This document shows positions 34,166-46,429 of a DNA stretch of 64,000 nucleotides, one piece after another. The notes beneath the pieces are model-generated. The model made no database searches, was not told the DNA's origin, and worked only from the letters and a program-made list of their open reading frames with translations. The stretch is from Dermacentor variabilis. Lineage: Eukaryota > Arthropoda > Arachnida > Ixodida > Ixodidae. The first letter of the stretch is position 1, and each line of letters begins with the position of its first letter. A program made the position numbers and the translations under genes. The stretch spans positions 103,216,122 to 103,280,121 of the forward strand of contig NC_134570.1 in assembly GCF_050947875.1 (NCBI RefSeq). Reading direction: 5' to 3'.

Positions 34166-34889
34166 GGTTCAAAGCGGGACAAAATCGCCTCTAATGAATT
34201 GCGATGTTGGCTAGAAACGTGCCGTAAAAAGTTATACTGCGGTGTATATCGGTAATTATGAGCATGTAAATTACACAAGTCGCAATTAAACGAGTAGCGA
34301 AGTACGTTTCCGCTACAGTTCTTCTGCGCTTGGCGCACACGCAGAGCCATTTTGCGGCAAACACAGAAGACCCCTTCCTCGCAATGTACGACGCTGCCCC
34401 GACAGTTGGCACGCCACTCGCGCGCTTATCCCCTTCGCCTCGTTTGAGGGCATTGGGGCCGTGCAGGGACCGGTGCGAGGATGCCCCAGTACCCTTGCGT
34501 TTAATAAGTTTTCTCGCTCTCTCCCCTTCGAACTTCGAGCGTGCGTCGCTCGAATCCCTCATGTTTAGGCGACGCAGCTCCTCTTTACGCTCACAGCGCC
34601 TCTGACGTGATCGCTGCGCCTTAGCGCATCTGGTGGGAAAGCGTCACTTGCAATGTGTGCCGTGTTGCTGGCGAGGAGTCATGCGTCTGCGTGGTGCTTA
34701 TAGAACAAACAATTAGAAAAAAGTTGTGCTGTGGATTTAGAAGTGCTGTATACGAAAACTATGTCTTTGTTTGACTCAAGAGCATGCCGAGCCAATAAGT
34801 GGGCGGTGCGAACGGGGTGGGATAACGCTATCGCGTTCCACTCTTGAAGGCGAAGCTTAAGCGTCCACCAAGTTTTACAGAGGAAGAGG
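34166..34889. other. No gene recognised; fragment of AACGCTATCGCGTT repeat
   Basis: GATAACGCTATCGCGTTCCA near 34823 followed by CTTGAAGGCGAAGCTTAAGC belongs to the dispersed repeat also seen near 8090-8570. Overlapping frames at 34191-34605 on both strands have no family resemblance. Confidence 0.4.
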
Positions 34890-37820
34890 TACAGATGAAG
34901 TAGGCAGAGGAGGCAGATAATGGGTAGAATCACCGTTGTCACGAAACCAGCCTTGGCGCTCTTTGTTCTCCACTCGCATACTTGGGTAGAGGGCAGGAGA
35001 GGGAAAATTTAACGTAAGAAGGCACGGAAACACTTCTACAAGGCACGACAGCGGTTGCAGACAAACTGGGTAAATATTAGTTCAAGTAGCTGTATGGCAC
35101 GTTTCTGCTATTTCTGAGAAATAAGCACTATGCAAACTTTTCAGGCGGACAACCAACGCAGGGCGTGACGATACAAAGCCGCATTAGAGCACGCTAGCTT
35201 CTACGTAACACTACGGAAGCAGTCGCACGTCCAATGAATACTTCTGTGTCTTCCACTGTAGATTGGCTGTTTTTAATATGAAAGTGCCGAGAGAATGATA
35301 AACACTCAAGCTTCGTGAGGAACGAAGGAGTGAACGGGTGCACGAGCGCGGAGGCACGATGTCGCTGTGTTCCACGCAGGCGGACAGTATTTCCGAGCTC
35401 CTGGGGTGAACGAGGTCCTGCCGGGCGAGACGCGCGTGGCAAGGCGCGGAGGGCCGTGGAGCCGAGCGCGCACGAGAGTGTCCGAGCTATCAGGGCTCCA
35501 GCTGCCAGTGTTGGAAATGGTGCCTGACCCGAGTGGCGCCGGTTGGTGAGCTACCGCACCTGAGCTGTGCCGAGCAGCCGAGTAGCCACCTCCGGACCAG
35601 AGGTGGCTGTACTAGACGGGACCCTCACGTGAGACCGCCTCACGGGAGTTGCGAACGGCGTCCGAGCCGGACACCGAGGTCGTGCTGAACATGGCGTTTC
35701 GAGGCTGCCGCTGCGGCTCTTGAGCATGCCGTGCCTCCCGACAACCGTTCCTACACGGGGCCTGAACATGTTGTCATCGCAGCAGACTCAAGCACGGGAC
35801 TCTACAGTGCAAAGACGACGGAACGGTGGGCCTCTCAGCACGGGACTGCTTCAACCCGTTCATTCTCGTGTGCTCGTGTGGACTTACTGACAGCAGTTAC
35901 ACAGCTCATTAACCTTTATTATGTGTTTTTAGGGTTCTTTTGATTTCCTTTACGTGCTCGCAATGAAGCACGTTTCCCAAGCAACTGTCTATCTGTCTTG
36001 CGTATAAGTACGCATTGGCCAAAGTGCCGAACAGTCCTCACCACTGCACTGTCACCTTGCTCGAGGTCGCGGGTTCGATTTCAACTGCGGCAGCCGCATT
36101 TCGGCGCGGCCGAAATGCAAAAAACACTGATTTACTTGGACTTATATGCAGGGGAAAGAACCCCGAAGGGTAAGGATGAAGCCGGTGTCCACCACTATAG
36201 CCTGCCTCATAATTCAATTTTGGATTTCCCCACATACAACGTCACTATTCAAATAAAGTTTAGCACTTCCGCCACGCTGGGTTTTGAAGTTATCAGCATT
36301 GGCGTAACGCAATCCTGCATTCAAACACGTCTCACCATATGTCCTGCGTACTAATCACACAAACAGCAGTTGTGTAAGCAAGGTAACGTTTGACATTCAG
36401 TCATAATTGCCGTATTGCACTTAACGCAGTAGGAATTAATCATTCGCCGTGATATTCAACGCTGATAATCGTCAATGAAAGCAAACACCAGAAAAAGCTT
36501 CGCTTTCATCGATTTCCACTGTATCGTATCTGTATGATTATGTTTCTACACATTACTCAAAAAATGGTCTTATGTAATGCAAGCGCCAACCAGAAAACAT
36601 TAAAAGGAAAGAAAACAGATTTCAGCTGTCATCTTGGGGCCTTTGTTCAGAATGTAAACGAGGCCCCCGTTTGGGGACCGAAACGTCTTGTTTTCTTTTC
36701 ATGTCTTTGTCCGCGTCCGTGTACTTTTAAATATGTGCAATTCCGAGCAGAGCTTTAGTCGAACTATTGATTTCATTGCACATAAAAGTCCCCTTATATT
36801 TTCGCCCAGTATATACAGCTTTCGTCGTGGTGGGGTAGCGCAAGGTAATCCGTGACACAGAAATTGCGCTTCTGCTTCGTGTGGAGCAACAGCGCATGTG
36901 CTTCGTTGTTTCTCTATCGCCGTTATTATTCCGCTATCTGTCACGATGAATTCGTACCAACTGGCCCAATACAATTGCGCATTAAGTTATATTTATAGTT
37001 TAATTCACTGAGGACATGCATCTACGAGCCTGTTATGATGCAACTTCGTACTTTCCATGACGTATAAAAGTAAGGCAAAGACTAGTGTTAAGTAATTATT
37101 TGAAAAACTTTGAATTAGGCCGGTAGCACGAAAATCTTTCCAGGCATAAAAGTTAACAGTTCTCTTATGCTCAACGAACATCAAGTTGGTATCTTGTAGT
37201 CGTGTTTTACGCCTCTGGGATACATTGTGCAACATATGAATAAGTAACCTTATTGAACGCCTATCTCTAACCTACAAATCTATAACATCTATTGCTCGAC
37301 ACTCACAAGCAGCATAATTTGTAATGAAATATAACCACTGTACCTCACATAGGTCACCATGGAACCCCTGAAAAGCAACTACATGCCTGTTATAAAAAAT
37401 TAATGTTGAATAAAGAGGAGAATTCGGTAATTCCTTTCAATGTTAATGGTGAAGGTGGACACTTAAACCTTTCGGTACACGACGCCCATACAGAGGCCAC
37501 GATTTCCTTCAAATATGAAATCTTTACCATGTATGGTCATCCCAGGAAAGAGGGATAAATTTCAACTCCTCAAAGCAGCGAAAAACGAGGATCCAGCAAT
37601 TTTCATTTACCCGAGAATGGGCACAGACACTTCAAAAATTTCCTGAAGTTTGCCACTTAGGATCTCTACATTTGCTTAAAGTATACTTTTTCTAAATAAT
37701 ATACCTTTCCACAAAACACGCTGGCTGGCATGTAATGTTCTTGAACTGCTTATATAATGGCAATACCTTTGGCATTGTATACTTCCAGTTAGGTACATAT
37801 CACAACACAGAAGTGAGAAC
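34890..37820. repeat. Segmental duplication upstream of M2 (partner about 55905-58890)
   Basis: Collinear direct homology with the region before M3: AAGTAGGCAGAGGAGGCAGA (34897) against AAGTAGGCAGAGAAGGCAGA (55920), AGGAACGAAGGAGTGAACGG (35319 and 56353), and GGGCCTGAACATGTTGTCAT (35758) against 56802. It includes a SINE at 36030 (57070 in the partner). No intact gene was seen. Confidence 0.8.
36030..36262 (+). mobile_element. Ruka-like SINE, degraded (paralogue at 57070)
   Basis: The degraded head contains box B GCGGGTTCGATTTC. It is followed by GGGGAAAGAACCCCGAAGGG, GCCTGCCTCATAATTCAATT and a tail. The same insertion sits in the duplicated partner, so it predates the duplication. Confidence 0.7.
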
Positions 37821-37977
37821 CAGGGAAACAAAATAATTTTATTCGTGCAATCAATCAGGCATAACTTTTTTTCACTTTCACAAAAACTAAGTGCACTTCA
37901 TCCATTGTGTCGATGGCGTCTTCTTTATTGACATCTGTGATGCGGGAAGCAGTTGGTTCGCCCCTTTCGAACTGCAC
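37820..37977 (-). other. M2 3' UTR exon with polyadenylation signal
   Basis: Minus-strand acceptor cag before 37977, AATAAA at 37838-37843. Homologous to the M1 and M3 3' UTR exons. The matching donor in exon 2 is AAAT/gtgagc at 38341. Confidence 0.6.
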
Positions 37978-38399
37978 CTGCAATAGAAATCGTTCGGTCT
38001 CAATTAGCTCTGTGGCAAGAGAAGTATCAAGAAAACTCTCATTTGGCTCACAGAATGTATGTTAAGCCCGTGCAGCAGTTTTATGAGTGGCAGTCTCTGT
38101 TGTAAATGTATCTAAACTATAATTTATTTTCTTCATGATTGTAAAGAAAATCAAGTAGAATAGATCATAGTACTACCAAAGCAAAAGAAAATAGCTCAAG
38201 CGCTTCAATACTTATTGTTTCTAAACATCACACCAAAGTGTTTACAGACAATTAAATAAAGAAACTAACATAATTTGTTTACAGGCCTAGGGTTTTCGGC
38301 GTGGGCCATAGACCATTAGTATATAAAAAACAAATGCTCACATTTCTTCATGTGTGCAGAATAGCAGTCGTCTTCTAATCTAAGGCCGTGGTGAAGATC

Positions 38400-39916
38400 C
38401 TATACAGTGACCCCGTGCACGTAACGCACTGGATGCGGGTGGTAGTCGTAGCGGTGGCCGTAGCTGTAGTGAGCCGGATAGTAGCCGTAGCTGTAGGCTG
38501 GAACGTGGTGGACAAGACCGGTCACGGCGGTGGGCACCGAAGCGTGCACGGTGTGCACGGCCGTTGCCGCGGGCGTGTAGGCGGACACCTTGGCTAAGGT
38601 GTGTGGCACCCCAGGATGGGCCGACTGGTAGCTGACCACACGGCTAGCCTTGGAAACGGCAGGAGTGTGGTGCACGGTGGTGGACAAGGCTGGCACCGCG
38701 ACCACGGGTGCAGTGTAGACCTTTGTGACTGCCGGCACTGCGGGCACCGCTACGAATCCACCGAAGGCGCCACTGGCCACGGCCAGAATGATGCAGGAAT
38801 AGAACTACGAGAGGAGGAGTTGAACGGTATTCGCGTAAAAATAGGTTCTTCGAGTAAATATGTAAGCTCAGAGACAATAAAAAAAACAGTTGTTCCCCAA
38901 AAATAGCAGGCCTTGAATCGTCGCGCGTTTGAAGCTACGTCAATGCCCAGATTTCTACTAACATGATCGTGTCTATTGAATGGAAACAGAAAAAGTTATA
39001 AAGCCATTTACGTGCATCTGCGACACGGAGCCAATATTGAAGAGCTGAGTTTCCTAAAGGCTTGACTACATTTGTACTACGTCGCATAGTGAGGTTAAAA
39101 TGGGCAAACAGCACTGAGCGAAATTGCGCACATCCATTGAACCAATACGAAGCGTCCTCATTCAGAACTATTCATGATAATCCGTTAACATAAAAATATT
39201 GAAACTGAAATAAGAATACTTTTGTTTTCTGCAACGCATGACGAATATTTCTCCGTCATGACCCTGACACACTGGCTGTCTCGCATGCTTGACACTACTT
39301 TCAGATACATGTGGTGACTGGTCAATAGGATAAGTCAGATTACCTTGGTTATAGAGTTTTTCATGATAAAGTGGTAGCATATACTTATTAAATGTTCTCG
39401 AAATCACAACGCTGTGCAGTCTGAACACTGACCTTACGTTTCTTTTTCTATTAAACTTTCTAGCATAACAAAATGACATAGTTTCGAGTATATCAGCTCA
39501 TATATACTAAGAATCTGCTTTATTTGTTTTGAATGTTATGCTGCATATGATATAAAAAATTCTGCGCGACGAATGTGGGGACAGTCATTACGTAGATGCT
39601 GCCGGAAATGTTTGATTTCAAGCTATGAGGAATTTCCGTCTAGATTTAGTTACACCGCCGTTAACAGACGTTTTACGCACTCTGCGGAAAGAAAGCGAAC
39701 GATAGCGATAGCAGTAAGGTCAGTAATAATAACTGCGATATGTAACAATACTAATGTGCCTACCAAAGTCCCCAATATCTATTACTGCTCCCTCAATAAT
39801 TTATCAAGATGTCCCGGTACTGTTAAACAAAGCTCTATGGACAAAAAGAGAGCACAAAGAATGTCGTCTACAGGCTGTTTCCTAAGTACAGTTGAAAACA
39901 TGCTTACAGTGATCAT
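38400..39916 (-). CDS. M2: secreted low-complexity cuticular-type protein (spliced)
   Basis: Coding exons are 39916-39908 (ATGATCACT, then gtaagc) and 38804-38400 (acceptor ctcgtag), giving 137 residues, the same length as M1 and M3. The signal region MITFYSCIILAVASGAFG is followed by FVAVPAVPAVTKVYTAPVVA and GVPHTLAKVSAYTPAATAVH, with the C-terminus YSYGYYPAHYSYGHRYDYHP ending GVTV. Differences from M1 and M3 are a few conservative substitutions (Thr to Ala, Arg to His), with no frameshift or stop. It is divergent from the decayed P-C. TATATAAGG is 74 bases upstream. Function in cuticle is inferred from composition and gene structure. Confidence 0.87.
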
Positions 39917-39981
39917 TGTCGGTTTGTGGAGGTGTTGCTTGCGAACGGCTGAGCAGACTGACTGTGAAGGCACCACCACTT

Positions 39982-39990
39982 CCTTATATA
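39982..39990 (-). promoter_or_regulatory. TATA box of M2
   Basis: TATATAAGG on the minus strand at the conserved distance from the start codon (74 bases). Confidence 0.8.
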
Positions 39991-39993
39991 GTC

Positions 39994-41280
39994 TGCCTTA
40001 TCGAGGTTAACTTCGCAGTACTGTCTTCCCTTTCCCTCTTTCTCATGTTTTATTCAGAAAAATATGAGGGGTTACCAACCATAATTTGCAAAACCAGCTC
40101 AAACACGTCATAATCGTAGATTGACCCTTGTACCAGGCACCTTGAAGGCGGGACCCTGAGCGTGTGTGTCATTGATCTTCCCGCACTGCTATCGACTACA
40201 AATCGCTCAGATCGAAGTAACGTATGATCTTTTGCGTATGCCAATGGTCGCACCTGATCGCAGTGGTGATGACAAACACGGCAGTTTAACTGAATCATGG
40301 GGACTATGAACTACGTTCTGTACTATGAAGTGCAGCTTAAAAGTGCACTCAAATGGTGAGGTGCTAATTTCTTTTGACGATCGCAGTGGTTTGTCAGTCC
40401 GTCTTACATTATTTATAATCCGAGAGCGTTCGAGATGCCAATCTCTCGTAAGTGGCGCTTTGCTGGCTGCACAGCAGAGCTGGGGGATGTTTCTGGACAC
40501 TTTCCTCGACAAAAATATCCTTTCGCTTCACAGACTGTTTGTCGTGTGAACACAAACGGGTCAAATTTTACTTGTCGTCCTGAAATTCCCTCAGCTGCTT
40601 TGATACCTGTACCGGTTATACAGTGCATTTCGCAGCGAAATGGCGTGTTTCGTCCAGTTTTCATTTGGCGCAGTTCCGTTGTCTAAGGTATGGCACGTGT
40701 GAAAAGTCGAGATTATAAAGAGTCATCCCCCTAGTTTTCTCGGCTCTTTCCTTGTTCCGAATTCGTGGTTGCGATAACATTGCAGTCAACTAGCTCAGCA
40801 TACAGTCCTGCATCGGCAGCCTGAGCACACTTAAATAGAGTGGCGCTCTTAGGTGAAATAGCTTTTCTCAAAAGTTTTGGAAAAAAAAAGAGCCGGCTTA
40901 TATTTATATGCGAAATACTGCGCGTGGAACACCTTTCACGCGACTTTCCTACTTTTGAAGCGTTTCCTTCCGCCTGCAAGGTTTCACTAGGTTAAGACAG
41001 TATTGAAAAAGCTAAACGAAGAGGTATTCAGTACAGCAAGAAATTTACACTAAAATTTTATTATCCCAGTTCAACAAGAAATTGATGCAGCTTCCAGTGC
41101 AAATAATGAAAGCGTGGCATTGCATTCAATTCAGCGAATTTTTTTTTACGTGTTACGTCGCATCACTGCAACACTCAAGAAATACAATGAACATAATTAT
41201 CAGCCATGTCGGCTAGAAATGGGTAAGGGATTGTTCACACAACTACTTAACACAATAAGAAAGTGTAGGTGTGAGATGAA
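39994..41280. repeat. M2/P-C divergent spacer (duplicate of 28003-29220 and 61022-62240)
   Basis: Collinear with the other two spacers. A P microexon resembling ATGATTGCT/gtaag is not found, although an AT-rich TATATTTATATG stretch stands near 40898. Confidence 0.65.
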
Positions 41281-41827
41281 AGGGAAAATGTTTATTAGAT
41301 CTGCGTATTGTTTTGTACTTAGCAAGTGAGCAAGCTAAAGCCCCTTCGTTCGCCTAATCAGCTATAGAGTCTCGTGCATGCAGTCCCGTATGTCTTAAAA
41401 CGTAGAAGAAATGCTACTAATGACCGAGATGGCTGTCAACTCTGGGCTCAAGTGCCGCATCATTTAGCGTGGGTCCTTCAGACAATTGCTTCACATTCTC
41501 ATTGCATAGTATACATTACTTGCGCATTCGCACCCTACTTTTGCATGGAAATAAGAATAGCGGAGACATACATGCTACTAAGCGGAGTCGTAGATCGACG
41601 AAAGAAAGATGTGCATTTCACAATACCAACATATGATGAGCTTGTCATGTATACATTCTGTGAAATCGAGCTGCTTCTATGTTCATTTAAATGAACACGT
41701 GACGAACCTTTATATTATATGTTTATGAATGGCGATTTCATCGAGCAAAATTTTTCGCTAAATCATATTGGCTAATAATCTGGTAGTCTCACCCTTGAAA
41801 CGTATTCCGTGCGCGCATTGCACGCAG

Positions 41828-42210
41828 ATGTACGTCTCCGTTCTCGTTGCCCTGGCACCATAGGCTCAGCAGCGTTAGTACCTGTGATCGGCTCCCAAGC
41901 ATTGTCCGCATACTTTCCGATCCACGGTGCACCTACGGCTTACTTTGTGGCCATTCCAGCTGTATCCCACGTCCGCCACGCACACGCTGTGAGTGAGCAA
42001 AGCAACCAAAGCACCAAGGCAACGGGGGCTGGCGTTGTCCACCCCGCTGCCGCCCATGGACATGGTCACTACCCTGCTCGGTGCTGTCATGACCATTCGT
42101 ACGGCTACCGCCCGCTTGGTTACGGCTACGGGCACGGGCTCGTGCCGTATTGGCTCAACTACGGCTACGAGCTGAACACTCTTTTCTATCTTACCACTAT
42201 CCGGAAATGA
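41828..42210 (+). pseudogene. P-C: decayed copy of the P gene
   Basis: The acceptor cacgcag and the start of exon 2 (MYVSVLVALA) are kept, but a one-base deletion near 41857 turns the signal peptide region into a premature TAG. After that point the P frame resumes (LVPVIGSQALSAYFPIHGAP to YLTTIRK). It shares with P-B the loss of the central GVPHTVAKVSTYTPAATAV block, and a HGHGHYPARCCHDHSYGYRP end remains. The last-exon homologue (44274) is now about 2 kb away because of the hAT and LTR insertions. Confidence 0.82.
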
Positions 42211-42271
42211 AGGTAAAAGCGCATTTTTTTATTGTTTTGTCAAATAAAAATTTGCCTAATGGCCTTATAGT

Positions 42272-43266
42272 TAGAGGTGTGAGAATATTTGAAACAGTGG
42301 CTTAACGAATGGAATAGTGTGCTATTGGATTTATTCTTCGAATGTCAATAGTCACTCTTCGTAAACTCGAATATCTTTCGATAACTTTTCCAATGTTTCT
42401 AAACGTCAACGGCACACAAATAAACATAAAATTGGAACAAAGGTGCGTTATATTTTCATCGCCGTTGTCATAGGGTCGGCATGGTTTTCACACTCTTCAA
42501 ACGAGACGAAAAATAATGCTACTCAGTTTCCTTTACCAATTATAAACCGTAAACTTCCTTTACATTCCAGTCCATACACAACTCTTCCTTACTCTAAGAA
42601 AACACGTCATTCTCAACTCTCAACCCTTGCTCTCTCCCCTTGCGTTGCCAGGACAAACCTCTTTAAAATTTATTTCATTTCACGTACTATAGACTCATAC
42701 GTTTGGTGGAAACGTCGTACGTTTCCACCATCTCAACTCCACTGATTGAACTCAAACTCGTATTATCAGAACTTCCAAAGTAACATTGCTGTTTTGGGCT
42801 ACATTGTTTGCTTTCTTAAGCTTTATATTGTGCAAATCTACCTTCTGTACGCGCACTCTTGTACGCGCATCGTACAACACGCCACAGGGCCTGCAGCATA
42901 ATGTAAATAAATGAAAGAAAACATGAGAACCTGCGCAGTGCAGCGAGCTACCTCACGTAGGTAGCCACACTTTACAGACTGTAGAATGGTCATTCCCAAT
43001 CGGTGGAGAGACATGTAAATGCGAATTAACTACTTATTTCCTGCTAATGCCCCATTTGACTTTTAATAAACAAAGCTTTATAGCGTACTACGTAATGACA
43101 GAAACTAGCTAACTTTATGAAAACTTGAATGTGAAATTCATGCTGCGCTAATTGTGATAACAGCCGTACCCTATTCGAAAACTATTCGAAAAGTACTCGA
43201 TATTCGATTCCATTCGCTTCAGGGAGTATTTGATTCAGTCTAAAAACCACTATTCGCACTCCGTGA
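42272..43266 (+). mobile_element. Non-autonomous hAT-like element, ~1 kb
   Basis: Begins TAGAGGTGTGAGAATATTTG and ends in the complement of TCACGGAGTGCGAATAGTGG, imperfect inverted ends of hAT type. The flanks cttatagt (42264-42271) and cttattat (43267-43274) are an 8-bp target duplication with two mismatches. P-A lacks the insertion (GGCCTAGTTACCGAAG at 23747). Subterminal ATTCGAA motifs recur. There is no transposase. Confidence 0.75.
42705..42729. repeat. 11-bp inverted repeat within the hAT-like element
   Basis: GGTGGAAACGT (42705-42715) and ACGTTTCCACC (42719-42729) separated by three bases. Confidence 0.9.
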
Positions 43267-43422
43267 CTTATTATCGAAGTAGGGCATCCTTCTCGTATTT
43301 TGTGATGGAGCGGCACTCATGTGAAAGTCTAACTCACCTACAACTCACCTCACCATTTACAAGCAAGCGGTTGAAATAACTTTCATGCATACAATTAAAT
43401 CACCGTAGGGGCTTGCACGAGC

Positions 43423-44135
43423 TGTTAAGATCGGCCTGCAGGGATGCAGATCTGCAAAATTCTTCCGGCCCGCTGCGAGGATTCGCTTTGTAAAGACAAC
43501 AATGTGCCGCCTCAACAGCCCAACGGCGCCGGCATGTGTAGCCACGTTCGGCGGACTGACTCGATTCGCTCTCGCCTTCACGGTTTGCATGGAGCAAGAG
43601 AACTCCTGGAAAAAAATGTTTTGCGGTACTTTCCCACGATCTCCAGAAGTTGTAAAAGTCAATGGACAGACGCGGCGGCTACTGACTGCGGGGTCAGCTC
43701 TGGCATCAAGAGGCACCAGCACGGATCAAGACCCATGTCGACAAGAACCCTCCCACCTCGGTGTGTTCAGTGAAACCAAAGTGCGGAAGTGAGTGTGTGA
43801 ACCCTCCCCCTCAAAGGCGCTTCGACTACGATGACTTTGGACGCTCCCATTGGTCGAAGATTGAATGGCCGTCTTCCCTCACCTAGAGATGTACGGAGGA
43901 CACAGTGTTTTTAAGCAGGCGTTTTGCGGCTGCTGAGTGTGCTTTCTTTTTCAGTCATGCTAGACTCATGAAATGTAACGTTCTCCACCCTAATGAATAT
44001 AGTGTAAATAAATCCCATATTCTTTGCTCTCGATGAGAACAAGTCCCTCCTTTCAACAACGTCCTTAGGGTGGATGAGTCGGACGAAGGCATGGGCCAGC
44101 TACCATCTATTTCATGCCCGACGACAACTCTTACA
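43423..44135 (+). mobile_element. Solo LTR, 713 bp
   Basis: Starts TGTTAAGATC and ends CTCTTACA, so it has TG...CA termini with short inverted ends (TGTTAAG / CTTACA). It is flanked by the 4-bp duplication gagc (43419-43422 and 44136-44139). The P-A locus keeps the empty site (CCCCGAGCTAGCTGG near 23897). A polyadenylation-like GTAAATAAATCCC stands near 44005, as expected in an LTR. No internal gag or pol sequence remains, so it arose by LTR-LTR recombination or is a fragment of an unknown Gypsy/BEL-type element. Confidence 0.8.
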
Positions 44136-44273
44136 GAGCTAGCTGGAGTTATTGCGAAATTTAAAGCTTAAAAGTTGTTCGATGGGCTTGCGTAAAGAGC
44201 CGCGCGTACTATTCATGAACATTGACATTGTCAGTGTGAGAATCTCAAATTTGTCCAATTGTTTTTTTTTTGC

Positions 44274-44420
44274 GGGAAATGCCGTCATGTTCACACTTCC
44301 TAACACCATTCCGCAAAGACGATCGACAGCCCTTGAAAAGTAAGATCCATCGTCCGACCTTGTTCCTGCAAGATTAGCAACTACGTGACTAAGTCATTTT
44401 CGGCAATAAACGATTGCTTA
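44274..44420 (+). pseudogene. P-C last-exon remnant
   Basis: Homologue of P-A exon 3 (GCCGTCATGTTCACACTTCC, AATAAACGATTGCTTACTG). The acceptor ttttccag of P-A reads ttttgcgg here, so the splice site is lost. Confidence 0.7.
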
Positions 44421-44799
44421 CTGAAATGCTTGTTTCGATTTTCGGCACTCAGGGAGCATATGCATTCTTCTAACCGCCGCGATCACTACTCAGAGTGCAG
44501 GCTGTAATGTACGTGATTACATTTATCTTCAGCCAGCAGAATATTCGCAAAATTAGTAACATGAAATAATAGAAAAGATTTTTACTCAGGTGGCGGATGA
44601 ATATTTTTCGTTGTTTCGCGTACAATTTTGTGGCACAGCGATTTTTATACAGGCCTGAAGTAGTCACTGGCACAGCGCCGCAAAGGCCAGCGCTGTTATA
44701 GCGTCCGTTGGCATTTCTCGTGCACCGTCCGCTAAGGTTATATTGTTGTCCGTACCTCTCAGGTAGGTGCGACTTCCTGCTTATTATAGTACGAATAAG

Positions 44800-46230
44800 T
44801 TGAAAAAATCTCTGTATGCTCTTATTGAGGCGACTACCAATATATACCATAGTCATTATTTCTTCAATGCCAATGGCATATTTTGTCCTCATGTGTCCTT
44901 TACATAACCAAGGAAAAGTTTGCGCTGTAGGGAAATATTCTCAAAAGACCTTTGCCAATGTTGTTTCGTTGATGACCAGAAGATCTATTATTTGTAGAAG
45001 ACATATTTAAATAAAATTCTATTTTATGTGTTCATGCACCAAACATGTCACGAGCTATGCAGAAATACACGCGCCAATTCAGGCGAATATGCAATGTGAC
45101 GCGCACACGCACTGATGTCACGAGTAGGAAAGCGAGGTGTGGTGCTTGTCCAGGGAACACTGGCGATGACGGGTTATGTACCAGATGTACAGCACATACT
45201 CCTATCTAACTGCATCTAAAGATTATGTGCCTTCGGTGTAAAGCCGAGACCACACGTGCGCTTGAGGACGCGCGTAAGCTCGCATCCGAACGCTTAGCTT
45301 CTGCCGCGCCTCGCGAGGAATGGCGGTTTGCATCCACAAAGACGCGCGGCAGCGCGTGCTCTATAGAGTTTCTCACGATATTACCTAGAGGGAAATCTGG
45401 CGCTGCTGCGCTGTCTTATGCATGGGAATGCCGGTGTATTGTGACACTCTGATTGGCATCGTTCTCGGAGAGCCAGGACACCTTGAAGATGCGCCTGGCA
45501 AGCACCGTTCCATCTGGCACAATGATTCATTTTCTACTAAAACAGCACGTGAAAAGCTATTTCAGCTTTACTATTACAAAGAAACATGTTTTGCTTAACT
45601 ATGAGAACTTGTTATTGCATGTACAATTATATGATACGTAAAAAGTATTAGCTGGCCGCTAAAGTTGAAGCACAGACGACAAGATTCGCGCTTGCTTTGA
45701 AACAGTTTATCGTCTGTTCTTGGTTTTCTTCCCTCGGTCATGCTTGATAGGTGAGTAAAGATGCTATACGCGCGAATGGAAACATTTTATGAAGATTTTA
45801 CTTTAAGAACACGTTATTTGTGTAGCTGTATCCAGGTTTTAGACGAAGCCTCTTACAACACCAGCCAACAGAAGCCTCGCAGACACATATACCGTCATTC
45901 CTATGACGGCACTGCGCCCTTTCGGAAACTCCCATATACGCTGGCGCAAGATTTCCCTCTTGGTGTTCTAGTGAGAAACCTTATGGCGCGCTCACTGGGC
46001 TCACCGACAGATGCCTTGGCAGACGCCGCTTCGTACATTGACAGCGTTCTAAATACTTCGATATGTATAAAAGTAACCGTTAAATTTTATAGCTTTAGAT
46101 CAGCACAAAAAAAATGCCAGTGGCGTAGCTCAGCTATGCCAGGATATACGTAGCGCAAAGGGACGGTGCACCGACGAGTCTTGGGATCGTCTGTGACACT
46201 CTCTTGATCCTACCGTTGTTAAGCTTCTTC
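44800..46230. other. No gene recognised
   Basis: Leaves the duplicated P flank near 44800. A 75-codon frame at 45225-45452 is GC-rich and unsupported, and the 130-codon frame at 45761-46153 has no domain. Confidence 0.4.
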
Positions 46231-46236
46231 GGGATG

Positions 46237-46416
46237 TCATTTCGCTAGGCGTTCTTCGTGTTGCGCTAGTGCCTCGACCGCACGTGTGACCTTGGCACGC
46301 TCGTTCTTTCGACGCTCAACGGCCATCTGCCAAGCGACAACCTCAAGGTCTGAAGAATTTAGGTTTTCCAGTCTTTTGCGCCGACTGGCAGCAGCTTGAC
46401 TTTCCTTAACCTCCAT
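46237..46416 (-). CDS. Small charged ORF, 59 codons, with promoter-like upstream region; function unknown
   Basis: Minus strand, ATG in TCGACATGG, ending TGA. The product is highly charged and helical: MEVKESQAAASRRKRLENLN, then VVAWQMAVERRKNERAKV and VEALAQHEERLAK. There is no signal peptide, membrane segment or catalytic motif. It could be a DNA-binding or coiled-coil peptide, or the first exon of a longer gene. Upstream on the same strand are a TATAAAG (46451-46457), about 35 bases before the ATG, and a CpG-rich segment. The small ORF at 5720-5932 has a similar charged composition but no alignable identity. It is below usual size cut-offs and so easily missed. Confidence 0.4.
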   Translation of the reverse strand: MEVKESQAAASRRKRLENLNSSDLEVVAWQMAVERRKNERAKVTRAVEALAQHEERLAK

Positions 46417-46429
46417 GTCGAGCGCACTG

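Noticed and set aside
33790..34350. 186-codon minus ORF
   Set aside because: Crosses a tRNA-derived SINE and has no domain.
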